This document shows positions 23,901-35,050 of a DNA stretch of 64,000 nucleotides, in pieces; positions within the stretch are counted from its first letter, which is position 1; every line of letters begins with the position of its first letter. The notes under the pieces were generated by a model. It saw only the letters and a list, made by a program, of their open reading frames with translations, made no database searches and was not told the DNA's origin. Position numbers and translations under genes: made by a program. Origin of the DNA: Stomorhina lunata (taxonomy: Eukaryota; Arthropoda; Insecta; Diptera; Rhiniidae); contig OW121743.1 of NCBI GenBank assembly GCA_933228675.1, positions 19,337,651 to 19,401,650 of the forward strand, written 5' to 3'.

Positions 23901-24609
23901 GTTTTCTATAGAAAACTTGTCGCTAAGACTAGTTTTCTATAGAAAACTTGTCGCTAAGACTAGTTTTCTATAGAAAACTTGTCGCTAAGACTAGTTTTCT
24001 ATAGAAAACTTGTCGCTAAGACTAGTTTTCTATAGAAAACTTGTCGCTAAGACTAGTTTTCTATAGAAAACTTGTCGCTAAGACTAGTTTTCTATAGAAA
24101 ACTTGTCGCTAAGACTAGTTTTCTATAGAAAACTTGTCGCTAAGACTAGTTTTCTATAGAAAACTTGTCGCTAAGACTAGTTTTCTATAGAAAACTTGTC
24201 GCTAAGACTAGTTTTCTATAGAAAACTTGTCGCTAAGACTAGTTTTCTATAGAAAACTTGTCGCTAAGACTAGTTTTCTATAGAAAACTTGTCGCTAAGA
24301 CTATTTTTCTATAGAAAACTTGTCGCTAAGACTAGTTTTCTATAGAAAACTTGTCGCTAAGACTAGTTTTCTATAGAAAACTTATCGCTAATACTAGTTT
24401 TCTATAGAAAAGTTGTCGCTAAGACTAGTTTTCTCTATAGAAAACTTGTCGCTAAGACTAGTTTTCTATAGAAAAGTCGTCGTTAAGACTAGTTTTCTAT
24501 AGAAAAGTTGTCGCTAATACTATTTTGATATAGAAAAGTTGTCGCGAAGACTAGTTTTATATAGAAAAGTTGTCGCTAAGACTAGTTTCTAGTTCTATAG
24601 AAAACTTGT
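20929..24609. repeat. Satellite B: 31-bp tandem array
   Basis: About 119 units of a 31-bp sequence, ACTAGTTTTCTATAGAAAAC followed by TTGTCGCTAAG. Each unit contains a 16-bp palindrome, GTTTTCTATAGAAAAC. Variant units recur in a fixed order (TATATAACAA, then TAGACAAC, then TTGTAGCTAAG) at about 21051/21117/21251, 22477/22573/22738 and 23471/23568/23702, showing larger duplicated blocks. Around 22740-22777 a unit is joined to an inverted unit, making a perfect 38-bp palindrome. Units at the right end (after about 24370) are more diverged. Confidence 0.97.
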
Positions 24610-25630
24610 TTAAGTGACGATCAAAAAAGCTGTTTAAACAGCCCCAAAAGCTCTAAGTGGACAACACTGAACGTCACGCTTTCGTGCATTTAATAAATTT
24701 TATTATTATTATTTTATTTTTGCTCTTTTTCTCTTCTATTTAATTCATTAAAGATTTCTTTGCAAGACTGCAATTTTTTCCCACATCTCATAATTTTCTT
24801 AATGAATAAAAAGCAAAAGATATAAAAAAGTCTATAATTAAACATGTCATCATTTTGATTAAACTGTGGCATTATTTTTCTTACAATTTTATTTTTAAAT
24901 ACTTTAGATTACTCAGTCCATATGTGGTTTTGCAAATTTGTATTGAGATTAATAACTTAAAATAGTAGCGCTTTACAAATTTAAAAGTTGCCAATGTCAA
25001 TATTATTGTCATTGTCAAAACACAGAGACAGAAGTCAAGAATTTGCAGAAAACGAATCTGATGCCAAGTGGCAAAAAGCGTATTTGAAGACTTCTTTAAA
25101 TGTATTGTAAATTAATCTTTTCGCTATCTTGTTACCATACGGTAATATCAATGTGCTACCTTGCTCAATGTCATGCTATCTCGTCTACCTAACAGTTCCC
25201 TGGTAGGCCCCTGTGCTGCGGTTCCCACTATCAAAACTTTGGAAGCATAGATCTAGAGGATCCCATAAAAATGTAATAAACTCTATGTACAAAGTTAGAA
25301 GAGCGTGTGGAAATATTTCATTTGGGTTCTGTGTTTCTTTCAGGAATATAAGGAATTCATACACATATCACTACCATAATATGAAATTGATTAGGAAATA
25401 GGACTAATCCATGCTTGTGACCAGATGCTGATAATTGACCGACAAATTATGGACGTAGAAGTTCTTAAGTTTTTAACGACTTATGACAGGAAGATGCCGT
25501 TTAGTACTTTTTTCCCTAAATGTTTTTTTTTAGCAATCTTGGAATAACCGCAAGACCATTATCCCATAACTCCTCTGAAAGATGTCTCTGTATGAACTCA
25601 GAAACTTAAACTTAACTTCTACTACCGCAT
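24610..25630. other. Unassigned spacer
   Basis: No recognised coding domain, RNA gene or repeat over about 1 kb. The short open frame at 25213-25401 has no family features. It separates satellite B from a LINE fragment. Confidence 0.4.
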
Positions 25631-26250
25631 CTTCGTCCCCTGTTATCCTTGATTTCTAGTGGAGCAAAGTCCCTTAACCATCCTTTTATATCGGACTCTA
25701 TTGCGACATGTTAGGCAACTCCGCATCAACTGACCTCCTTCATGTTCTAGCAAGTGCACCGATACGACGGCCTTTTCCCTGTGGATTCCAACTAAGCTTT
25801 TGTCGGTCAATGTTGATATTTGGCTTATCCACCACCATTTCCGCTGACATACCTCTGTAAAGATCTTCATTTCTTATGCGAAATGTGCAAAAGGTTTGTG
25901 CAAAGGTTTGCAGGAGCATAACGATGGCATTTGTTAGTTTCCAAGTTTTGCATCCCTAATAAAGGATGTACTTAACACTCGATTTGTGTATTCGTAATTT
26001 AATTGTTGCTGATATTTGCCAAAAATTCCAAATTTTTAGCACCGAGAATGTTGAATGTAGATTTTGCCTTATTAATACATGATTGAATGTCTCTGCCGGG
26101 CCACCTCTTGTATAGGTAGTTACCAAACTTCCCAGATAATTGAACTGAACATTTATGTGTGGCGACAGGTTGAAAATATTGATTTCCAGCCCAGCTCTCC
26201 GATCAAAGCCGAGCGCATTATGTTGTCGACGCATCAGTTGCGTACAAACA
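25631..26250 (-). pseudogene. Family A LINE, C-terminal tail and RT palm end, minus strand
   Basis: Minus-strand frames contain GLEINIFNLSPHINVQFNYLG and SLVTTYTRGG, then (25643-25870) VCQRKWWW, an SVHLLEHEGGQLMRS stretch that is the frame-shadow of the usual RPART block, and NRVRYKRMVKGLCS. The 3' end complement of GATAACAGG lies near 25640. It is 5'-truncated and frameshifted like the other copies. Confidence 0.7.
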
Positions 26251-27179
26251 ACTTTTAAACAAGCAACTTTTAAACCAACTTGAAGATGGTTTAGATCCAG
26301 ATTTCATAGTAAGCGATGTAGAACACCGCAATATGATTTTCCATTTCTATCAAATCTAACCAAGTCATATAACCCCAATTTGGCCCTAATACATCTCTTT
26401 CTTAGAAAATTATATACACTATTTCTCATACAAAAACTTACGACCAGATTAGATAAAGTTAGCTTTCGCATCTAGAGTTAATCTATTCAACTCTTCTTAA
26501 GTTGTCAACGTGTTCCCTAAAATACCTGTTAATCCTCTTCAATGTCTTTAGAAAAATAGAAAACAGACTGATAGGTCTAAAATCTAGAGTTACGCTATTT
26601 AACACTTCTATGTCAACATGTCTTCTCTACAATGTTTTAGGAAGAAACGAAAATCGGCTGATCGGTCTAAATTCTTTCGGTCACATTTAGGAAGGTGTAA
26701 CTATTCTGGGTATAAAGGCTTTAATGCACTTTCTGCATATGATAGGAAGATATATAAAGTGGATACTGCAGATGTATTACTATCATAACATTCTATTTGA
26801 CGGATCTCATCACGACCGTATTAGGAAAGTGCTGCCACAAAGACGGTCGCTTTGTATGATTTCTGAGAATAAGTTATCGGAAACACATTAAACTTGGGTA
26901 GATTTGATAATTTATCATCTTAAATTTGCCCGATATCAGAATGCAAAAACCTCTTGGGGAACTTCAAGCTGCGGTTGGAATAACGATGTTATCGTTCTCT
27001 TTATTTTTCCTAAACCTGCTGCTATATCTTGAATTTTTATATTGATCCTACGGTATAGATCCGAGTTGTATACTACAAATGTGTGTTCCCCTGAAATTGC
27101 AAATGTTACAAATTTGCAGACTGATCTCCAGAAAACCGCTGATATTTTTGGCGGTGACTTATCCTCAAAAGATCCACCT
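26251..27179 (-). pseudogene. Decayed LINE RT fragment with a duplicated motif
   Basis: On the minus strand, 26465-26585 reads FRPISLFSIFLKTLKRINRY, the standard RT block FRPISLxSxxxKxLE. A second diverged copy lies at about 26586-26690 (TDQPIFVSS in one frame). The duplication has a period near 110 bp. The rest of the interval (26250-26460 and 26700-27180) has no clear match and is probably older debris. A duplicate of the GTTACAAATTTGCAGA phrase at 27100 recurs near 27470. Confidence 0.5.
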
Positions 27180-29030
27180 TATATTGATCGCATTTGAAGC
27201 TTATGTAAAATCTCCAGGGAATCGTCGATATAAATTTTTTAGAACCTTCGAAAGATTAACGTTTGAAACTACCTTGAAAGCTCATAAAGAGGGATATTCA
27301 AAATTCATGTCAAGTCTGAAAAGAATCGTCGACTACAACTCGTTTAAAACCCGCGAAAGATATACAAATGAAACAATTTGAAAACCTTATAAAGAGGGAC
27401 ATTCGAAACTCATGCGGACTCCTTTCGAACCATAAAAAGATCTAGGATTTAAATACTTTGGATTTGGAAACATTACAAATTTGCAGATTAATCTCCAGGA
27501 TAGCGATTATATCTGTGGCTTTGACTTATGTTGCTGCATTACATCGATCCGTTACATAAACACACCGTAGCGCAAATATTGCTTTTCGTAGTACCAACTG
27601 TCAAATGAATATCATTGTTGGCTTAAAAGTTATAACAGGGTCCAATAGTTTTCAATACATTTTGAATCTTGTCAGTTCACCTAGTCTTTCCACGATGAAA
27701 CCTTTGCGAAGTCTCGAGAGAATCGTCGATTAAAATTCGCTTAGAACCTTCGAAGGATCCACAAATAAAACTTATTTACAACCGGATAAGGATAGCATTC
27801 GAAGCTCATGTAAGGTCTCCAGAGAATCGTTCATCTAAATTTGGTTTGAACCTTTGAAAGATAAACGATTAAAACTACTTTGGAACCTCTTAAAGAGTCA
27901 TATTCGATTCTACGATTCTCTGGAGACTTGACATGAGTCTCCAGAGAATCCTAGACTGAAACTTGTTTAGAACACGCGAAAGATCCACAAAAGAAACTAA
28001 GTTGGAACGTCTTAAGAGGAAGATTGTAGTTTGCTCAAAATTTATCACAGCAGTTTTTAATACATATAGGATCTTGTGAGTCTATCTAGCCTTTCCATGA
28101 TTGAAACCTTTGCAACCTAATAAAGATAGCATTCGAATCTCGTGTGAAGTCTCCAAAGAATCGTCGATTACAACTCGTTTAGAACCTTCAAAGGATTCAC
28201 GATTGAAACTTATTTGGAACTCTCTATACATACGTAGCATTTGAAGCTCATGTAATAAGTATATCCAGAGAATCTTCGATCTAATTTTTGTTAGAACCTT
28301 TGAAAGATCAACGTCTGAAACTACTTTGGAACCTCACGAAGAGGGATTTTCGAAATTCACGTCAGGCCTTCAGAGAATCGTCGGTCTAAACTCTTTTAGA
28401 ACTCGCGAAAGATCGACGAATTAAACATTTTTGGAACCTCAAGAAGAGGGATATTCGAAATTCATGTCAAGCCTTCAGATAATCGTCGGTCTAAACTCTT
28501 TTAGAACCTTCGAAAGATCAACGATTCATACTACCTTGGAAGCTCATAGGAAGGAATATTTGAAATTTATGTCAAGTCTCTAGAGAATCGTCGACTTAAA
28601 CTCGTTTTAAGATCGACGAATGAAACTACTTTGGAACCTTTAAAAAATAAAGGTTTAAAATTCATATTAAGGCATCAGAGATTCGATATTAACTCTTTTA
28701 GAACCTCCATAAGATCAACGATAGAAACTACCTTATAAGCTGATAAAGAGGAATATTCAAAATTTATGTCAAGACTCCAAAGAATTGTCGACTAGAACTC
28801 GTTTAGAACCCGCGAAAGATTCACGAATCGAACTTTTTTGGATTCACGAATCGAACTATAAAGAAGAACACTCAAAACTCACGAGGAGCATACGATTGAA
28901 ACTTTTGTCAAGCCATCTAAAGAGAGAAGAGTCAAAACTCATGGGAGAATTCGGAGGTACCTTGAATTGGATTCCACTCAAACTATGGAAAGATCTAAGA
29001 TTACATATTGTTTAGAACTTACTTAATAGG
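27180..29030. repeat. Satellite C, block 1 (diverged ~104-bp units)
   Basis: Irregular, heavily diverged tandem copies. The consensus runs GATAGCATTCGAAACTCATG, TGAAGTCTCCAGAGAATCGT, CGATTAAAACTCGTTTAGAA, CCTTCGAAAGATCCACGATT, GAAACTACTTTGGAACCTTA, TAAA (about 104 bp). In this block the unit often carries AAGAGGGATATTCGAAATTCA instead of the GATAGC phrase. A larger duplication is visible: phrases at 27640-27690 (TCAATACATTTTGAATCTTG) recur near 28050 (TTAATACATATAGGATCTTG). No open frame of significance. Confidence 0.85.
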
Positions 29031-30700
29031 AATATTCTAAACTTTTGGTCCGGAAAACTGATAATAATTGAGGCTCTTCCAAAAATATTTAAATCATCGC
29101 TTGGGTGTATTTGATAAATAATGCAAATAACGTCGGAAATTGGAAACATTTCCGTTTTATGCAGATCTGTCCGTTAGGTTTGCCAAGGATAAGAACATTT
29201 GGATAATAATCCAAATAATACCTAAATAAAATATTCATGAACTTTGACCTTAACCATCTTTTTTGCTCTCTTTCTTTTTACAGTGGCTGGCATTTCGCAT
29301 GCTTCTGCCTTTCCTTCCTTCCTTTCGCTTCCTGCAAATGATGGTTTATCCAGCTATTTCAATAAATTCTATGTACCTGTACAATTTTATTTATTTTACG
29401 TTTTTCAAAAGACATAAAGGAGTTTTGCTTATTTTGCCTCCTCATCTTTCGTATGAATGATGCAACACGTAACCTGGTATTTCAGTCATATGAAGTAAAA
29501 TTTATTTTTATTTTACTAAGTATCTCTGTAGCTTCAGACCGATTTATATACCAAACCATCATCATGATGACTGGTTGGAATGCTTGAAGATGAATTAATA
29601 ATTAATGAAAATTTAAGGTAAACGTAGGTGAAAATTGTACCTGACATATACAACTCGTTTGCTGAGAGTTTTATAAAGTGTTAAGGATTTTTATATGCTT
29701 TTTATTGAAGTTCATTTGAGGAAGGAGGAAATCTGAAATTTTAGTTTTAAATCTAGAATTTTATAGTCTCGAAGTAGGGATATGGGAAACTTATACAGCT
29801 GTTTAAGGACATTTGAGCAGTGATTTATCTTAATAAGAGCAGGGTTTTTATGATATCAATTAAACTTCAGACTATTCCAAATGTTTAGACATAAATCGGA
29901 ACTTTGAATTAATATACCACTCTATTAGATATGGGACCTTGGAGGTCCACATGATTTGTTCTTTCTTGGATTTATTGACGCTTATTAAAATTATTAATCT
30001 TTCCAATTATCTCGCATAACTAAACACTGAACAATTCTCTTATGTACTTTCTAAAAAAAAAATACTTAACAGCTGTAAAGTATGCTTTAAAATAAAATTT
30101 CTTTCTCTTGCCTTTTAAATTGTTGTTTGTACAAACAAACACAAGAGAGTAAACAAAATAAAGAGTATGGCAATGCCTTTCAATTCATTGAGTGTAAATT
30201 GTTTTTGCAATTACAGATTGAGTGCATTCAGAATGTTTGCCAAAGAGTGTTTTTTTTTATGTAATTCCTACAACAATCCCATTGATTATTCAAAGTTTAA
30301 AGGGGTATAAATTGACAAACAATAACAAGAAGTGTAAAATAGGGTTATGATGAAGTGCCAATTGTTGCATACTTTAAGGCTTTGATAACACTAATTCTTT
30401 GTTTAAAAATAAACCCTCTAAGTAGGCATGAAAAATGATGGCTGGCCAACGACTAATTATTGAATTTGCGGTAGAAATGCTTGTAAAAAAGTGCTTTTAA
30501 ATGTGCTTTTAAATGGGCTCACATGTATTTAGGGTAACGAAGTAGGGTAATGAAGATTAGGTTCAATCAATTGTTTAGAAATAACAATAAACTGGTGTGA
30601 GGTGTATAAAATCGGCTGCAGTTTTATAAGAGCTTGTTTTAAAATAAGAAAAGACAACTTAGCCTAAGAATTTGGGTTTAATTTATTTTTTATGATCTTG
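29031..30700. other. Unassigned sequence between satellite C blocks
   Basis: About 1.7 kb without satellite units, domain-bearing ORFs or obvious terminal repeats. It could be an old insertion into a once continuous satellite C field, but no transposon ends are seen. The small frame at 29263-29460 is hydrophobic and low in complexity, and I do not consider it a gene. Confidence 0.4.
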
Positions 30701-33700
30701 AATTAAATTCTTATAAAGATAGCATTCAAAGCTTATATGAAGTCTCCAGAGAATCGATTAGATCTTTCGAAATATTTACGAATAAAACTATTTTTGAACT
30801 TAGGATTTGAAGCTTCTGAGAATCGTTGATTTAAATTAAAGGAACTCCCAAATATCCACGATCAAAACTGCTTCGAAACTCAGGTCAATTAAAACTCTTT
30901 TAAAACTTTCGAAAGATCCATAGAATTGATTATATTTTTCGAAATTTTCATGAATAAAACTACTTTGGAACCTTATAAAATTAAGAGTCGAAGCTTCTGT
31001 GAAGTCTTCAGAGAATCGTCGATTTAAACTTGGTTAGAAGCTTCGAACGATTGAAACTGCTTCGAAACTCATGTCAATCTCCATTCCACTATTGAAACTA
31101 TGGTGGAACATTATATAGCATTCGAAGCTCATGTAAAGTCATCGCAAATCGCCAAACTCAAGTCGTTTAGAACCTTCAACCTTTCAGCAATTGAGACCAT
31201 TTTGCCATCTAATAAAGATAGCATTCGAAATCATGTAAAGTCTCTTTAAAGAGTCGTATATTTAGAACTTTCAAAATATCCAATATTAAAACTAAATACT
31301 TCGGAACTCCAAAAAGAAAGCATTCAAAACTCATGTAAGGCCTACAGATAGAACTCTTTCAAAACCTTCGAAAGATCCAAAGTTAACACTACTTTAAAAC
31401 CTTATAAAGATAGCACTTGAAAGTCATGTGAGGTCATCGATTCAAACTTTATTAGAAGCTTTGAAATTTCCACGATTGCAACTGCTTCGAAACTCATGTT
31501 AAATACCATCGAAACTGGTGAAACGTTGTAAAGATAGCATTCGAAGCTCATGTAAAGTCTCCATGGAATAGTCTATTTAAATTCGTTAAGAACTTTTGAA
31601 AGACCCCCAATAAAATACTTTCGAAACTTAAGCGTTTGAAGCTTCTGTGAAGTCTTCAGAGAATCGCCGATTAAAACTTGTTTAAAACCTTTTAAAGCTC
31701 CACGATTTAAACGACTTTTCAATCATAAAAACATAGCATTCAAAACTCATCTGATATTCCTAGGGAATTGTCAATTTAAATTCTTTTAAAACCTTGAAAA
31801 GATTTACGATTAAAACTACTTTGAAACCTGATAAAGACAGCATTCAAACCTTATGTGATGTCTCCAGAGAAACGTTGATTAAAACACTTTTAGAATCTTC
31901 GAATGATTGATGATTGAACGTACTTTGTAACCTTATAGAGATAGCATTCGAAGCTAATGTGAAGTCTCCAGAGATCGTCGGTTAAAACTCGTTTGGAACC
32001 TTGGAAAGCTCTACGATTGAAACCGATTTGCAACCTTGTGAATTTTGCATTCTAAGCATCTGTGATGACTTCAGAGAATCGTCGATTAGAACTTGTTTAA
32101 AAGCTTTAAGAATTCCACAATTGAAACCACTCTGCCTCCTTATAAAGATGTCATTCGAAATCATGTGAAATCTCCAGAGAATCTTATACTAAAACTCTTT
32201 GAAAGCCTTTGAAACATCGATTAAAACTTCTTTATAAGCTTCGAAACATCCACGATTGAAACGGCAAAGAAATGTCAATTAAAACTCTTTTAGAACCTTT
32301 GAAAGATCCAACATCGAAACTCATTGAGCGCTCCAGAGAATTGTCGACTAAAACTCATGTAAAAACTTCGAACGATCCGTAATTAAAACCACTTTTCCTT
32401 CTTATAAAGATAGCATTCGATATCATGTGAAGTCTCCAGAGAATTTTCGACTAAAACTCGCTTAGAAGCTTTTAAACATCCGCGATTTAAACTATTTTTA
32501 GATCTTATAAAGAGAGCATTCAAAACTAGTGAAGTCTTTGGAGAATCTTACACGATTGAAATTAAAACGGAACCTCATAAAGATAGCAGTCGAAACTCAT
32601 GTGAAGTTTCCAAAGAATCTTTGATTAAAACTCGTTTAGAGCCTTTTAAACATCCACGATTCAAGCTACTTTGAAACCTCATAAATAGCATTCAAAACTC
32701 ATGTGAAGTCTTTAGAGAATTTTAGATTAAAACGCTTATATAACCTTTAAAAGAAACACGATTGAAACTATTTCGGAACCTCATAAAGATAGCATTCGAA
32801 ACTCATGTAATGCCTCCAGGAAATGGTCGATTAGGACTCATTTAGAACCTTTAAAAGATCCATGATTAAAACTATTTTGGAACTTTATAAGGATAGGATC
32901 CCAAACTCAAGTAAAGTCGGCAAGAATCGTTGTTTAAAACTCCCTTAGAACCTTCGGAAGATCTACAATTAAGACTGTTTTAGAATCTTATAAAGATAGC
33001 ATTTGAAGCTCCTGTAAAATTGTCAAAGAACCGTCGATTAAAACTCGTTTAGAACCTTCGAAAGATCCACAATTAAAACTACTTTGGAATCTTATAAAAA
33101 TTTCATCTGAAACTCATGTAAAGTCTCCAAAGAATCGTCGATTAAAAATTATTAAGAACCTTCTAAAGATCCAAGATTGAAACTACTTTAAAACATTATA
33201 AAGGTGGCATTCGAAACTCATGTGAAGCCTTTAGAGAATCTTCTATTTAAATTAATTTAGAACCTTTGAAAGATCTACGAATCTTCAATCCTGACTAGTT
33301 TGAAACCTTGAAAACATCCACAATTATTCCTTCTTTGGAACCTTGGAAAGATTCACGATTTAAACTACGTTAAAAGCTTATCTTCGAATGATCCTTTGGG
33401 ATATTCGAAAATCATTTGGAGCATTCAGATAATCCTCGATTAAGACTTTTTTAGCGATTCCAGAAGATCCTCGATTGAAATTTTTAAAGACGAAAATTTT
33501 AGAACCATGTGGATCATTCGCTGATAAGTTGGTAAAGACTCTTTGAAGCGTTTGAAAGATCAACGACTGAAGCTAAAGTGAAACATTTGGAAGTGATGAG
33601 AAGCATTCGCACAATTCTCGGTTAAGACTCATTTGGAGCATAGAAGGAAAGAAACTGCTTTGGAAAATAATGATTATATTTCATTTAAAACCCTTTAAAG

Positions 33701-33900
33701 AAACCCTTTTGAAATTTAGGTACAACACTCGGAGAAATCCGCGTTAAAACTAGTTTGGAGGCTTAGAAAAAACCACAATTTAAATTGCTTTGAAAACTTG
33801 TACACAGGGACATTTGAGTGTTTAAGACTTCTTTGGAGTCTCCGAAACATCTCCAATTGAAGCATTTAGAGGATACTCGATTAGGGTTCCTTATTGCCTT
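30701..33900. repeat. Satellite C, block 2
   Basis: About 30 diverged copies of the ~104-bp unit. GATAGCATTCGAA, CTCATGTGAAGTCTCCAGAG, AATCGTCGATTAAAACTCGT and TTAGAACCTTCGAAAGATCC recur throughout. Copies often lose or gain parts of a unit, and the 3' part (after about 33280) is strongly degraded. The unit itself appears to consist of three related ~35-bp subunits. Confidence 0.9.
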
Positions 33901-35050
33901 CGAATGATTTAGTTTTCTTACAGACAATTTCTGTCTGCGTTGCTTTAAAAAATTTAAGATTTGACTAAGTTTGGATTCTTAGAGTTATTGTAAAGAAGAA
34001 GCCTTCCACTTTTCTTTAAATGATTTACGTCAAATTATTCATTTAAATTACTTCTGTTCTCCTTTATACCCCACCATAACGTTCATTGACCTCTAAACTG
34101 ACCATTGCCAATATTTCTAGTCTATTTTTGGAAATTAGCCAAATAAAATTATACCAGATTCATTGACTCTTTAGAAAACTTGAAGATAAGCAAACCAATA
34201 CAAGTGTCATTTCCTATTTCCCGTTATTCTTAAAAGTGACAGAGAAGTACAAATATAATAAAAATAAATTTAAGAATGAAATGTATAAGGACCTAAAAAA
34301 CAAAACTACAATAATTGTTGATTTTATACAAATATTATCAATCAATTGAAAGAATATTCAATGGATTGAGATGCCCGTATTGAAAAATAAGGATACCACT
34401 AGTTATCCTTCCATAAAAAATACCAAAACTAATGGAATTCTTAAAATAAAAGAATTCTTGAATCTACTTTCAAATTTGTTTCCCTCCATTCCTTGCTACT
34501 AAAGCCAAATTGTAACGTTTTACCATTGATTTTTCCCCAGAGTATGAAAAAGGAAAAACTACCATAAAAAAGCAAAAAATAAACTGAAAGAAAAGCAAAT
34601 AATATAGAGCAAGAACATTTAATATAACAATTTCATAATCATCATCAGAGCGAGTCACATGCCATCACATTCGTAAAGACTCCTCTAGTTCTTCCTTTCT
34701 AGTTCTTCAGTGGTAGAATATTGTTTTGTTATGTTGTCGTTGTCAATGCCTTTTTGTTTTGTTTTCCATTTTCGTTTTTCCATTTCCCTTTCCACTATTC
34801 ACCCACACTTCTGAGTGCCTGGCTCTGTATTGCATTAGGCTTCTAGCTTTATGGGTTTTTTGTTGCTCCTTCTACACTTCATCTATACAAAATTTTGTTG
34901 TGTTTTTGCTATTTCCGGTGTGAACTATTGTGTAACTGTGTGTTACACTTGGCAACCGGAATTTATGTATTTTTTCTATGTGTGTATGTATAGCAAAAAA
35001 AAAAATGTATGTAGAAAAGGATAACATTGTTGTCAGGGAAGGTTACCTTA
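33901..35050. other. Unassigned AT-rich sequence between satellite C blocks
   Basis: No satellite unit, recognised gene or terminal repeats. The open frames (34470-34658 minus, 34726-34923 plus) are Phe/Leu/Ser-rich translations of T-rich DNA without family features. Confidence 0.4.

Noticed and set aside
20929..24609. CRISPR-like array (regular short repeats)
   Set aside because: The 31-bp units are directly adjacent with no unique spacers, and there are no cas genes. The context is eukaryotic.
16082..24609. Palindromic satellite units as bacterial-type operators or transcription terminators
   Set aside because: Two hundred tandem copies in a eukaryotic repeat-rich region do not fit single regulatory sites.
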